Assembly (NCBI RefSeq): GCF_049803795.1
Contig: NZ_JBNAGJ010000007.1
Location: 95,244-159,243 of the forward strand
Direction of reading: 5' to 3'
DNA: 64,000 bases
Origin: Thalassobius sp002708925
Lineage (GTDB): Bacteria; Pseudomonadota; Alphaproteobacteria; Rhodobacterales; Rhodobacteraceae
Shown here: positions 25,166 through 34,134 of the stretch, piece after piece
Numbering within the stretch: position 1 is the stretch's first letter
How the letters are laid out: the number at the start of each line of letters is the position of its first letter
The notes under the pieces: model-generated
Database searches by the model: none
Told to the model about the DNA's origin: nothing
Seen by the model: only the letters and a program-made list of their open reading frames with translations
Translations under genes and position numbers: made by a program

Positions 25166-26437
25166 ATGCCAGACAGCCATGTCGCGATTATTGGGGCCGG
25201 AATTGTCGGCGCCGCGACTGCCATCTGGGCCCAGCGAGCCGGCCTGAAAGTGACCCTGATTGACCGGCTGGAACCGGGCGAGGGGGCCTCTTATGGAAAC
25301 GGCGGGGTGCTGGCCTCTTGTGCTGTGGTGCCGGTGCCGGTGCCGGGCCTGCTGCGTCAGGGGCCGTCCTATCTGTTCAATCCGTCCCGGCCGCTGTTCC
25401 TGAAATGGAGCTATCTGCCGCGTCTGGCCCCCTGGCTGCTGGCCTATCTGCGGCGAGCCAATGATCGGGATGCGCGGGCGACGGCGCGGGCTTTGACCGC
25501 GTTGATCGCAGACAGCCTGGCCGATCACCGGGCGCTGGCCTTGGGCACCCCGGCCGCGCCCTATCTGCACCCGTGTGATTTCGTCTATGCCTATCGGACG
25601 CGCAGGGATTTCGAGGCGGACGCCTATACCTACGCTCTCAAGCGCGAAAACGGGTTTTCCTGGCAAGAGTTCGAGGGCGCGGCCCTGCGGCAATACGATC
25701 CGGCGCTGACCGGGGATGTGTCAATCGGCGCGGTTTTCGGCGATCACGGGCGGATTTCCGATCCGGGGGCCTATGTCAAGGCGCTGGTGGCGCATCTTGT
25801 GGCGCAGGGCGGGGATTTCGTGCGGGGCGATGTCACGGAAATTTCGCATAAGACCGGCCGGGTCAGCGGGCTGCGTGTCGATGGCAAAATGATGGCCTGC
25901 GATGCGGTGGTCCTGACCGCGGGCGCCTGGAGCGGCCCGCTGGCGCGCAGCCTGGGCGTCCGGGCGCCGGTGGAAACCGAACGCGGCTATCATATCGAGC
26001 TGTGGAACCCCTCAATCATGCCGGAATCGCCCATTTTGTTCAGCGCGGGCCAGTTCGTGGCCACTCCGATGGAGGGGCGTTTGCGTCTTGCCGGGATTGT
26101 CGAATTCGGAGGGCTGAGGGCGCAGCCCTCGCGTGCGCCGTTCGATCTGCTGCTGCGGCAGGCCTGCGCCGCCATGCCGGGGCTGAGCTGGGACGAAAAA
26201 ACCGAGTGGATGGGGCACCGGCCCGTGCTGCCCGATTCTCTGCCCATAATCGGGCAATCCCCTGATATAAAAGGCGCTTTTCTGGGGTTCGGGCATCATC
26301 ACGTGGGGCTGACCGGCGGGGCCAGAACCGGCCGTCTGCTGGCGCAGCTGGTTGCCGGGCAGACCCCCAATATCGACATGACGCCCTATGCGCCGGGGCG
26401 TTTCAGCGCGGGTGTTTCGAAGGGCGCGTCGGGGTAG
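25166..26437 (+). CDS. FAD-dependent oxidoreductase, D-amino-acid dehydrogenase (DadA) type
   Basis: This 423-residue protein starts with a Rossmann dinucleotide-binding motif (VAIIGAGIVGAATAIWAQRAG) and the GASYGNGGVLA segment characteristic of DadA-like flavoproteins. The C-terminal FLGFGHHHVGLTGGARTGRL closes the FAD site. The family oxidatively deaminates D-amino acids or related amines at the membrane. AAAAGGA precedes the ATG. Its 3' end overlaps the convergent truA gene by 52 bases. The substrate is not evident; no alanine racemase or sarcosine oxidase partner is nearby. Confidence 0.88.
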   Translation: MPDSHVAIIGAGIVGAATAIWAQRAGLKVTLIDRLEPGEGASYGNGGVLASCAVVPVPVPGLLRQGPSYLFNPSRPLFLKWSYLPRLAPWLLAYLRRANDRDARATARALTALIADSLADHRALALGTPAAPYLHPCDFVYAYRTRRDFEADAYTYALKRENGFSWQEFEGAALRQYDPALTGDVSIGAVFGDHGRISDPGAYVKALVAHLVAQGGDFVRGDVTEISHKTGRVSGLRVDGKMMACDAVVLTAGAWSGPLARSLGVRAPVETERGYHIELWNPSIMPESPILFSAGQFVATPMEGRLRLAGIVEFGGLRAQPSRAPFDLLLRQACAAMPGLSWDEKTEWMGHRPVLPDSLPIIGQSPDIKGAFLGFGHHHVGLTGGARTGRLLAQLVAGQTPNIDMTPYAPGRFSAGVSKGASG

Positions 26438-27180
26438 ACGACGCCGGACAGGTACAGCCCCTGCGGCGGGCAGACCGGCCCACAGGCCGCGCGGTCGCGG
26501 GCCTCAAGCGCGGTGCGCACGTCTTCGGGCGTCCAGGATCCCGCGCCGACACGTTCCAGCGTTCCCACGAAACTGCGCACCTGATTATGCAGAAAAGAGC
26601 GGGCGCGCAAAAAGAAACGCAGCTCTGGCCCGGACCAGCCCTCGGTCTGTGTGATGGTCAGCTCGTCCAGCGTTTTGACCGGGCTGGCCGCCTGGCAGAT
26701 CGAGGACCGGAACGTGGTGAAATCATGCCGCCCCAGCAGGTATTGCGCGGCCTCTTGCATTGGCTCCAGATTCAGCGGCTGCGGAACCTGCCAGACCAGC
26801 CCGGCGTCATGCGTGGCCGGCGCGCGCCGCATCAGCAGGCGAAAGCTGTATTGCCGCTCAACCGCGGAAAACCGTGCGTGCCAGTCATCGGCCACGCGCC
26901 GGGCCTGCCGGATCGCGACGGGCTGAGGCTTCAGATGATAGTTCAGCGCCTCGGACAGGCGGAACGGATCCCACTCTTTTTGCAGGTCGCAATGGGCCAC
27001 CTGGGCCAGCGCGTGCACCCCGGCATCCGTCCGCCCTGCTGCGGCAATCGTGTGCGGGCCGGGTTCAAGCCGCGCCAAAGCCGCCTCGATCGCGCCCTGA
27101 ACCGAGGGCTGATCCGCCTGACGCTGCCACCCGGCAAAGGGCGCGCCGTGATATTCTACCGATAGAGCAAATCTGGGCAT
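26386..27180 (-). CDS. truA: tRNA pseudouridine(38-40) synthase
   Basis: This 264-residue enzyme isomerises uridines 38-40 in the tRNA anticodon arm. The opening MPRFALSVEYHGAPFAGWQ and the motif AAGRTDAGVHA with the catalytic Asp are typical, as is the RSFLHNQVRSFVG segment. The frame is open far upstream, but homology begins at the ATG at 27180. The C-terminus overlaps the convergent DadA-like gene by 52 bases, so both proteins end in overlapping opposite-strand codons. Confidence 0.95.
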   Translation of the reverse strand: MPRFALSVEYHGAPFAGWQRQADQPSVQGAIEAALARLEPGPHTIAAAGRTDAGVHALAQVAHCDLQKEWDPFRLSEALNYHLKPQPVAIRQARRVADDWHARFSAVERQYSFRLLMRRAPATHDAGLVWQVPQPLNLEPMQEAAQYLLGRHDFTTFRSSICQAASPVKTLDELTITQTEGWSGPELRFFLRARSFLHNQVRSFVGTLERVGAGSWTPEDVRTALEARDRAACGPVCPPQGLYLSGVVYPDAPFETPALKRPGA

Positions 27181-27338
27181 GTCGCCGCCATAGCCCAAAT
27201 TCCCGGCGCGGAAAAGCGCGGGTCCGAAAAAACACTCTGATCGCCGATCTTTGAACAAAATCGGACAATAAGCTTGGCGGAGCTTCCCCGGCGGGGGTTC
27301 TGTGCCTATCTTGGGGTGGTAAAGTAAACGAAGGGTAA

Positions 27339-28760
27339 ATGGGTGTGGGACTGACCGATCTGGCCGATGGGCTGACCCGTGGGGTCGAAAGCATCGGCGA
27401 CAGTATATCCGAGACGTTTTTCGAGCCGGTGATCCGGCTGGGCGTGACGGGGTTGGCACGGTCGGGCAAGACGGTGTTCATCACGTCTTTGGTGGCCAAT
27501 TTGCTGGATCGGGGGCGGATGCCGGGCCTGCTGGCCGGGGCCGAGGGCCGGATCGAGGCGGCCTATCTACAGCCTCAGCCCGATGACACCATTCCGCGGT
27601 TCGAGTTTGAAAACCACCTGACCGCGCTGACTGCGCCGGTGCCCTATTGGCCCGATTCCACGCGCTCGATTTCCGAGTTGCGCCTGTCGCTTAAGGTCCG
27701 GCCGACGGGGCTTTTGTCTGGGTTGTCCGGGCCGCGCACGATCCATCTGGATATTGTCGACTATCCGGGGGAATGGCTGCTGGATCTGGCGCTTTTGGAT
27801 AAATCCTATGCCGAATGGGCCGCCGAAACCCTCGAACGGATCGCCGCGCGCCCGCAGGCAGAGGCCTATCTGCAACAGGCGCGCGCAGCGGATGGGGCCG
27901 CGCGCCATGATGAACCCACGGCGCAGGCGCTGGCGCAGGCCTTTGCCACTTATCTGATCGCCGCGCGGGATGCCGGGTTTGCCGATTGCACGCCGGGGCG
28001 GTTCCTGTTGCCGGGCGATCTGGCGGGCAGCCCGGCGCTGACCTTTGCGCCTCTGGCGGGCGGGGGCGCAAAACGCGGGACATTGCTGCGCGAAATGGAG
28101 CGCCGCTATGACGCCTATAAATCCAAGGTGGTCAAGCCGTTTTTCCGCGATCATTTTGCCCGGATCGACCGGCAGGTGGTGCTGGTGGACGCGTTGGGCG
28201 CGATTCATAATGGCCCGCAGGCGGTTGAGGATCTGCGCCGCGCCATGGCCGATATTCTGTCTGCATTCCGGCCTGGTCGGAACGCGTTTCTGACGCGGAT
28301 TTTGCTGGGCAAGCGGGTTGAAAAGATCCTGTTTGCCGCCACCAAGACGGACCATCTGCACCACAGCCAGCACGCCCGCCTGACCGCCATCATGGAGGCC
28401 CTGACCCGCGAGGCACGCGACCGGGCCGATTTCGCCGGGGCGGAAACGGCGGCGATGGCGATTGCCGCGCTTAGGGCCACGACCGAGGACCGGCTGACAC
28501 ACGAAGGCCAGCCTCTGGATGTGGTGCGCGGTATTTTGCAGGACACGGGCAAACGCGCTGCCTTCTATCCGGGGGCGCTGCCCGAAGATCCCGCCCGACT
28601 TCTTTCCCCCGCCCGTGCCGGAGATGAAAAATGGCTCGACGCCGATTACAGGATTATGTCCTTCGCCCCCTCGCCCCTGTCCTTGAAGCCGGGCGAGGGA
28701 CCGCCCCACATCCGGCTGGACCGCGCCGCGCAATTCCTGATCGGGGACAGGCTGTCATGA
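27339..28760 (+). CDS. YcjX-family P-loop protein (DUF463)
   Basis: This 473-residue protein has a Walker A motif (GLARSGKTVF, about residue 33) and the YcjX-type HLDIVDYPGEWLLDL switch region. The conserved VVLVDALGAIHNGPQAVEDLR follows. YcjX is a stress-associated GTPase-like protein whose cellular role is poorly defined; in enterobacteria it is next to YcjF and the phage-shock genes. Here it is followed by a GNAT gene overlapping as ATGA and then the YcjF homologue, forming a three-gene operon. It probably acts at the inner membrane with YcjF. Confidence 0.9.
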   Translation: MGVGLTDLADGLTRGVESIGDSISETFFEPVIRLGVTGLARSGKTVFITSLVANLLDRGRMPGLLAGAEGRIEAAYLQPQPDDTIPRFEFENHLTALTAPVPYWPDSTRSISELRLSLKVRPTGLLSGLSGPRTIHLDIVDYPGEWLLDLALLDKSYAEWAAETLERIAARPQAEAYLQQARAADGAARHDEPTAQALAQAFATYLIAARDAGFADCTPGRFLLPGDLAGSPALTFAPLAGGGAKRGTLLREMERRYDAYKSKVVKPFFRDHFARIDRQVVLVDALGAIHNGPQAVEDLRRAMADILSAFRPGRNAFLTRILLGKRVEKILFAATKTDHLHHSQHARLTAIMEALTREARDRADFAGAETAAMAIAALRATTEDRLTHEGQPLDVVRGILQDTGKRAAFYPGALPEDPARLLSPARAGDEKWLDADYRIMSFAPSPLSLKPGEGPPHIRLDRAAQFLIGDRLS

Positions 28761-29212
28761 CGCAGGGGGCGCATATGGGGCCTCATATGGCCCGGCTGTG
28801 GCATGTGCCCGTGTTGCTAAGCATCCTGTGGCTGCACACGCGCACGGCAGGCGAAACCGGGCGTGGATGGCTGTCCGATGCGCAGCTGATGGCCAAGGTG
28901 GTGCTGCGCAAATGGGTGCGCTTTGTGCGGGATGAAACGGGGATTGCCGGGTTTATCATGCGAGATGGCGCGCGGGTTCACGCGCTTTATGTCCACCCGC
29001 GCGCGCAGGGGCACGGAGTGGGGCGGGGGCTGCTGAACGATGCCAAAACGCTTAGCCCCCGGCTGGAATTATGGACCTTGCAAAGCAACCATCTGGCGCG
29101 CGCTTTCTATCTGGCGCAGGGGTTTTCTGAGGTTGCCCACACCGCAGGCGAGGGCAATGACGAAGGGCTGCCCGATGTTTGTCTGGTCTGGCAAAAGGAG
29201 CCGCAACCATGA
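28757..29212 (+). CDS. GNAT-family N-acetyltransferase
   Basis: This 151-residue GNAT protein has the acetyl-CoA binding region VHALYVHPRAQGHGVGRGLLNDA and the final beta-bulge segment with ARAFYLAQGFSEV. It transfers an acetyl group to an unknown amine. Its ATG overlaps the YcjX stop and its stop overlaps the YcjF start (ATGA both times), so translation of all three is coupled. That arrangement suggests a functional link with the YcjX/YcjF pair, for example modification of one of them, but this is inference. Confidence 0.85.
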   Translation: MTQGAHMGPHMARLWHVPVLLSILWLHTRTAGETGRGWLSDAQLMAKVVLRKWVRFVRDETGIAGFIMRDGARVHALYVHPRAQGHGVGRGLLNDAKTLSPRLELWTLQSNHLARAFYLAQGFSEVAHTAGEGNDEGLPDVCLVWQKEPQP

Positions 29213-30216
29213 GCACGGAAAAGGCAAAAGGCCCGGTCCTGATCGATCTGGAAAATGCCGCCCCGGCCGAAGGCCCGGATAGCGCTCCGCCGGTTCCGGA
29301 CACCGAGGCCCCCACGGGCGCGGCCATGCAAAAGGCCGTGGTGCTGGCGGCCCGGCCTGCGCGCCGGTCGTCTTTGGCGAAATGGGCTTGGGGGCTGGGG
29401 CTGGGTCTGCTGGGGGCGGTTCTGTCTGTCTCGGCCTGGGATTTCGTGACCGGGCTGATCGCGCGGATGCCGCTGCTGGGCTATGCGGTCAGCGTGTTGA
29501 TGGGGGCGTTCGTGTTGGTGCTGGCGATTGCCGCGATCCGCGAGCTGGCCGCCTTCAGCCGTCTGGCGCGTCTGGATCGGCTGCACCGCGCCGGGGCCGA
29601 GGCGCGCGCGGATCATGACCTGGCCAAGGCGCGGCAGGTGGTCGGGCGCATTCTGTCCCTTTACGCTGGCCGCCCCGAGCTGGACTGGGCCCGTGCCAAT
29701 TTCAACGAACGCAAGGACGAACAATTCGACGCCGATGCCCTGCTGGATCTGGCCGAGGCCGAGCTGCTGACCCCGCTGGATCAGGCTGCCCTGCGCGAGG
29801 TCGAGGCCGCCGCCCGGCAGGTCGCCACGGTCACAGCCATCGTGCCGCTGGCGCTGGCGGATGTGTTCGCGGCGCTGACCTCAAACCTGCGGATGATCCG
29901 CCGCGTGGCCGAGATTTACGGCGGGCGGGCGGGGACTCTGGGCAGCTGGCGTCTGGCACGGGCGGTGATGACGCATCTGGTGGCCACGGGGGCCGTGGCG
30001 GTGGGCGATGATCTGCTGGGCTCTTTGGCGGGGGGCGGGCTGCTGTCCAAACTCTCGCGCCGTTTTGGCGAAGGCGTGGTAAACGGTGCCCTGACCGCCC
30101 GTGTCGGTGTCGCCGCGATCGAGGTCTGCCGCCCGCTGCCTTTCGTGCGCAACGACAGCCCCTCGGTGACCGGGCTGGTGCGGCGCGCGCTGACCGGGCT
30201 GTTCGGTCAGAGCTGA
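29209..30216 (+). CDS. YcjF-family membrane protein (DUF697, TIGR01620 type)
   Basis: This 335-residue protein has a polar N-terminus of about 60 residues. Two adjacent membrane spans follow (about 66-110: WAWGLGLGLLGAVLSVSAW, then LLGYAVSVLMGAFVLVLAI). A C-terminal DUF697-like domain has glycine/alanine-rich amphipathic segments (VATVTAIVPLALADVF). It is the usual partner of YcjX. The start at 29209 overlaps the upstream stop. It ends immediately before the convergent hemoglobin gene, with no space for a separate terminator. Confidence 0.85.
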   Translation: MSTEKAKGPVLIDLENAAPAEGPDSAPPVPDTEAPTGAAMQKAVVLAARPARRSSLAKWAWGLGLGLLGAVLSVSAWDFVTGLIARMPLLGYAVSVLMGAFVLVLAIAAIRELAAFSRLARLDRLHRAGAEARADHDLAKARQVVGRILSLYAGRPELDWARANFNERKDEQFDADALLDLAEAELLTPLDQAALREVEAAARQVATVTAIVPLALADVFAALTSNLRMIRRVAEIYGGRAGTLGSWRLARAVMTHLVATGAVAVGDDLLGSLAGGGLLSKLSRRFGEGVVNGALTARVGVAAIEVCRPLPFVRNDSPSVTGLVRRALTGLFGQS

Positions 30217-30624
30217 TCAGAACAGGCGCGGCACGCCATCGGCGCCGTGGATTTTCTCGACCACACCGGCGCGCAGGGACCGGCCGATCCGATGCGCCAG
30301 CGTGGACCAGGCGGCGGCTTGCTGGGGCTGCAATTCCTGCCGCAGCACCGTATCGAACAGGCCCAGCCACGGGTCGAACATTCCGGGCCGCACATTGCCC
30401 GCATCCCGATGCACCAGCAGCGGGTTTCCGTCATAGTCCCGCTCGTGCAGAATGGCGTTGGCCCAGAAACGGATGATTTTCTCTTCGTGGTGGGGCCAGT
30501 CGGTGACATGCGCGGCGAAAACCGGCCCCAGCCCAGGATGCTGGCGCACCAGCGCATAGAAGCTGTGGACAACCCGCGCGATGTCGTCTCGGGTGATGTC
30601 AAATTTAGGAGGGATGGCAGCCAT
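30217..30624 (-). CDS. group III truncated hemoglobin
   Basis: This 135-residue globin has the short truncated 2-over-2 layout. The ITRDDIARVVHSFYALVRQHPGLGPVF B-E region and HHEEKIIRFWANAIL fit group III members found in alphaproteobacteria. The proximal histidine is likely in PLLVHRDAG. Such proteins bind oxygen or nitric oxide. I chose the ATG at 30624 because an AAAGGA site lies six bases upstream. A minus-strand promoter is visible at 30712-30739. Confidence 0.85.
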   Translation of the reverse strand: MAAIPPKFDITRDDIARVVHSFYALVRQHPGLGPVFAAHVTDWPHHEEKIIRFWANAILHERDYDGNPLLVHRDAGNVRPGMFDPWLGLFDTVLRQELQPQQAAAWSTLAHRIGRSLRAGVVEKIHGADGVPRLF

Positions 30625-30711
30625 TTGCATTCCTTTCAGCGCGCAGGGGAACCCTAGTGATCTGCCGTGGCCGGGCAAGGGCCAGTTTGTCGCGTCGGCG
30701 GTTTTCTGACG

Positions 30712-30739
30712 AAATTACTTGGGTTTTAAATCCTGACAA
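30712..30739 (-). promoter_or_regulatory. candidate promoter of the truncated hemoglobin gene
   Basis: On the minus strand TTGTCA (30739-30734) is followed after 16 bases by TAATTT (30717-30712), about 90 bases upstream of the start codon. A palindrome TCAACTAATTGA (30746-30757) lies just upstream and could be an activator or repressor site. Confidence 0.45.
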
Positions 30740-30774
30740 AACCTATCAACTAATTGAAAAATATAGAAAATCTC

Positions 30775-30803
30775 TTGACGGGCGTGCGGGGAGCCCCTAA
30801 ATA
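30775..30803 (+). promoter_or_regulatory. strong sigma-70 type promoter far upstream of ileS
   Basis: TTGACG (30775-30780), a 17-base spacer and TAAATA (30798-30803) make a near-consensus promoter preceded by an AT-rich tract that may act as an UP element. It lies 350 bases ahead of the ileS start codon. Confidence 0.6.
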
Positions 30804-30983
30804 TACCCCATAGCCAGATGGCGACGGAATCACCGGCCATCCAGCCCGACTGATCTATTCAGCAAGCCAGATCCAGCCCCGCAGCCAGCCTTTGCCAGCT
30901 ACGCCGCCAGACCCAGCCAGCCAGACAGATAAACACGGCGTTGCCCAGGCTTGGGCGCGATTGCCGCGCGAGGCCAAGACGGC

Positions 30984-31012
30984 TTTACCCCCGCGTTGCC
31001 GCGCCGTATAAG
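30984..31012 (+). promoter_or_regulatory. candidate proximal ileS promoter
   Basis: TTTACC (30984-30989), 17 bases and TATAAG (31007-31012). Transcription from here would give a leader of about 135 bases before the ileS ATG at 31156. Confidence 0.5.
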
Positions 31013-31155
31013 CGGCCCATGATGCATCTGATCGCGATCATTATTCGAATTACCAGCCCGGCGCTCTGACACCATGAGCCGCCGGGACAAGGCGTATGGG
31101 ATACCGCGCCGCCCCCACACACCCAGACATGATGACTATTCGAAGGACGCCACCG

Positions 31156-34059
31156 ATGTGCGCCGATACCCCTGAGTACAAGCAAACCCTGAACCTGCCG
31201 CAAACCGATTTCCCCATGCGCGCGGGCCTGCCCAAACGCGAACCCGCCTGGCTGCAACGCTGGGAGGACATGGACATCTACGGTCGCCTGCGGACCAAGG
31301 CCGCCGATGGCAGCCGTCAGCCCTTTACCCTGCATGACGGCCCGCCCTATGCCAACGGCCACCTGCATATCGGCCACGCGCTGAACAAGACGATCAAGGA
31401 CATGATCGTGCGGTCTCATCAGATGATGGGCTTCGATGCGCGCTATGTCCCCGGTTGGGATTGCCACGGCCTGCCCATCGAATGGAAGATCGAGGAACAG
31501 TACCGCCAGAAGGGCAAGGACAAGGATGACGTGCCGGTGGTGGAATTCCGCCGCGAATGCCGCGCCTTTGCCGATCAGTGGGTGGATGTGCAGCGGTCCG
31601 AGTTCAAACGCCTGGGGATCACCGGCAACTGGGACGATCCTTATCTGACGATGGATTTCCACGCCGAGGCCGTGATCGCCGACGAGTTCATGAAATTCCT
31701 GATGAACGGCACGCTGTATCAGGGCTCGAAACCCGTGATGTGGTCTCCGGTGGAGAAAACCGCCCTGGCCGAGGCCGAGATCGAGTATCACGACCACCAG
31801 TCGCACACGATCTGGGTGCCGTTTGCCTTCAAATCGGCCCCCGAAGGGCTGGCGGATGCGCGCGTGGTGATCTGGACGACGACGCCCTGGACGATCCCCT
31901 CGAACAAGGCCGTCGCCTATAACCCCAAGATCGCCTATGGCCTGTACCGCGTGGACGCGACCGAGGAAGAAAGCTGGACCAAGCCTGGTGATCTTTACGT
32001 CTTCGCGGATGCTCTGGCCGAGGATGCGCTGACGAAATCCCGCGTGACCGAGTTCACCCGTGTCCGTGATGTGGCTCCAGCCGAGTTTGACGGCATGATC
32101 CTTAAACACCCCTTCGCTGGTATCGCCGGGGCCGATGGGTTCTGGGACTACGACGTGCCGATGATCGACGGCGACCATGTCACTGACGACGCGGGTACGG
32201 GCTTTGTGCATACTGCGCCCAGCCATGGTGCGGATGACTATGAATGTTTCGTCAAGCGCAACTGGATCGACCGCATGACCCACAACGTAGGCGAGGACAG
32301 CGAATTCCTGCCCCATGTGCCCTTCTTTGCCGGGCTGCGCGTGTTCAACCACAAGGGCAAGGAAGACAAGGCCAACGGGGCCGTGATCGCCAAGCTGGTC
32401 GAGGCGGGTGGCATCATCGCGCGGGGCCGGGTGAAACACTCGTATCCGCATAGCTGGCGGTCGAAGGCCCCAGTGATCTTCCGCAACACGCCGCAATGGT
32501 TTGCCGCCATCGACAAACCGGCGGGGGGCGATGACACCTATGGGGAAACGATCCGTGAACGGGCGCTGACCTCGATCGACGAGCTGGTGAAGTTCACGCC
32601 GCAAACCGGGCGCAACCGCCTGTATTCAATGATCGAAACCCGCCCCGACTGGGTGCTGTCGCGCCAGCGCGCCTGGGGCGTGCCGCTGACCTGTTTCGTC
32701 AAAAAGGACACGCTGCCGACGGCGGATGATTTCCTGCTGCGCGATCCGGCGGTCAACGCTCGTATCGTCGCCGCGTTCGACGCTGAGGGCGCGGATTGCT
32801 GGTACGAGGACGGTGCCAAGGAGCGCTTCCTGGGCGATGCTTATAACCCGGACGAATGGGAGCAGGTGTTCGACGTGCTGGACGTGTGGTTCGACAGCGG
32901 CTCGACCCATGCCTTCGTGCTGCGCGACCGCGAAGACGGCACCAAGGACGGCATCGCCGATGTCTATATGGAGGGCACGGATCAGCACCGCGGGTGGTTC
33001 CACTCGTCCCTTCTACAAGCCTGTGGCACCAAGGGGCGCGCGCCGTATCGTAACGTGGTCACGCACGGGTTCACCCTGGACGAGAAGGGCAACAAAATGT
33101 CCAAATCGCTGGGCAACACCATCGTACCCGAGAAAGTCGTGCAGCAATACGGGGCCGACATCCTGCGCCTGTGGGTGGCCCAGACGGACTATACCGCCGA
33201 CCAGCGGATCGGGCCGGAAATTCTGAAAGGGGTCGCTGACAGCTATCGTCGTTTGCGCAACACGATGCGTTTTATGCTGGGCAGCCTGGCGCAGTTCGAG
33301 GACTCGCAGCGCGTCGCCCCCGCCGATATGCCCGAGCTGGAACAATGGGTTTTGCACCGTCTGGCCGAGCTGGATCACAAGGTGCGTACCGGCTATGCCA
33401 GCTTCGATTTCCAGGGCGTGTTCAGTGCCGTGTTCAACTTTGCCACCGTGGATCTGTCGGCGTTTTATTTCGATATCCGCAAGGATGCGCTCTATTGCGA
33501 TGGCGACACGCTGCGGGCCCGTGCGGCGCGCACCGTGCTGGACATCCTGTTCCACCGGCTGACCACCTGGCTGGCCCCGATCCTGGTGTTCACTATGGAA
33601 GAGGTCTGGCTTGAACGCTTCCCCGGTGACGATAGCAGCGTGCATTTGCAGGACATCCCCGACACGCCGGCCGATTGGCTGAACGAGCCTCTGGCCGCGA
33701 AATGGGCCGAGGTCCGCCGCGCCCGCCGTGTGGTGACGGCGGCGCTGGAAATCCAGCGGACGGATAAGGTGATCGGGGCCTCGCTGGAGGCCGCGCCGGT
33801 GGTGCATATCCGAAACGAGGACATGCTGGCCGCGCTGAAAACTGTCCCGTTCGAGGATATCTGCATCACCTCGGGGATGGCGCTGACCGCCGATCCGATC
33901 CCGGCCGAGGCCTTCCGCCTGCCCGAGATCGAAGGTGTGGGCGTGGTGTTCGAAAAAGCCGAAGGGCAGAAATGCCAGCGCTGCTGGAAAATCCTGCCGG
34001 ATGTGGGCACCCATGCTCATGCGGGGACATGCCAGCGCTGCAATGACGCGTTGGGCTGA
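31156..34059 (+). CDS. ileS: isoleucine-tRNA ligase
   Basis: This 967-residue class I synthetase charges tRNA-Ile with isoleucine. It carries HIGH (GHLHIGHALNK, about residue 73) and KMSKS (GNKMSKSLGN). The editing domain contains TTTPWTIPSNKA and DDAGTGFVHTAPSHG. A C-terminal zinc site uses CQRCWK and CQRCND. The ATG at 31156 has a GAAGGA site eight bases upstream. An upstream in-frame ATG at 31096 is not needed. A rho-independent terminator follows at 34089. Confidence 0.97.
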   Translation: MCADTPEYKQTLNLPQTDFPMRAGLPKREPAWLQRWEDMDIYGRLRTKAADGSRQPFTLHDGPPYANGHLHIGHALNKTIKDMIVRSHQMMGFDARYVPGWDCHGLPIEWKIEEQYRQKGKDKDDVPVVEFRRECRAFADQWVDVQRSEFKRLGITGNWDDPYLTMDFHAEAVIADEFMKFLMNGTLYQGSKPVMWSPVEKTALAEAEIEYHDHQSHTIWVPFAFKSAPEGLADARVVIWTTTPWTIPSNKAVAYNPKIAYGLYRVDATEEESWTKPGDLYVFADALAEDALTKSRVTEFTRVRDVAPAEFDGMILKHPFAGIAGADGFWDYDVPMIDGDHVTDDAGTGFVHTAPSHGADDYECFVKRNWIDRMTHNVGEDSEFLPHVPFFAGLRVFNHKGKEDKANGAVIAKLVEAGGIIARGRVKHSYPHSWRSKAPVIFRNTPQWFAAIDKPAGGDDTYGETIRERALTSIDELVKFTPQTGRNRLYSMIETRPDWVLSRQRAWGVPLTCFVKKDTLPTADDFLLRDPAVNARIVAAFDAEGADCWYEDGAKERFLGDAYNPDEWEQVFDVLDVWFDSGSTHAFVLRDREDGTKDGIADVYMEGTDQHRGWFHSSLLQACGTKGRAPYRNVVTHGFTLDEKGNKMSKSLGNTIVPEKVVQQYGADILRLWVAQTDYTADQRIGPEILKGVADSYRRLRNTMRFMLGSLAQFEDSQRVAPADMPELEQWVLHRLAELDHKVRTGYASFDFQGVFSAVFNFATVDLSAFYFDIRKDALYCDGDTLRARAARTVLDILFHRLTTWLAPILVFTMEEVWLERFPGDDSSVHLQDIPDTPADWLNEPLAAKWAEVRRARRVVTAALEIQRTDKVIGASLEAAPVVHIRNEDMLAALKTVPFEDICITSGMALTADPIPAEAFRLPEIEGVGVVFEKAEGQKCQRCWKILPDVGTHAHAGTCQRCNDALG

Positions 34060-34088
34060 TCCCGGCGCGATGTTTCATGACAGTCATG

Positions 34089-34117
34089 ACGGCCCTGCTT
34101 GATTGCGGGGCCGTTTT
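34089..34117 (+). terminator. rho-independent terminator of ileS
   Basis: ACGGCCC (34089-34095) pairs with GGGCCGT (34108-34114) and is followed by TTT and a further TTT. It lies 30 bases after the ileS stop. Confidence 0.75.
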
Positions 34118-34134
34118 GCGTTTGGCTGGCGGCT

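Larger units (their letters stand above)
30679..31155. other. 477-base non-coding region between the hemoglobin gene and ileS
   Basis: No convincing protein gene is present. The first 100 bases are AT-rich and hold divergent promoters. A stretch from about 30811 to 30930 is dense in CCAG(C/A) words. A second plus-strand promoter lies at 30984. The section between the two plus-strand promoters could be a small RNA or an ileS leader. A possible stem, with arms TTGG/CCAA and GCGCG/CGCGC around 30953-30976, lacks a strong U tract. Confidence 0.5.

Noticed and set aside
30746..30757. TCAACTAATTGA considered as an FNR or NnrR box for the hemoglobin gene
   Set aside because: The arms are in the wrong orientation for TTGAT-N4-ATCAA. 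It is only noted as an unassigned palindrome.
30818..30853. Short open frame MATESPAIQPD as an ileS leader peptide
   Set aside because: It has no ribosome site and only one isoleucine codon, so an attenuation role is not supported.
31029..31040. Palindrome TGATCGCGATCA considered as an iron-responsive TGA-N9-TCA box
   Set aside because: The spacing is six, not nine, and ileS is not an expected iron target.
30985..32604. Minus-strand open frame of 539 codons
   Set aside because: It is opposite ileS; ileS has all diagnostic motifs and this frame has none.
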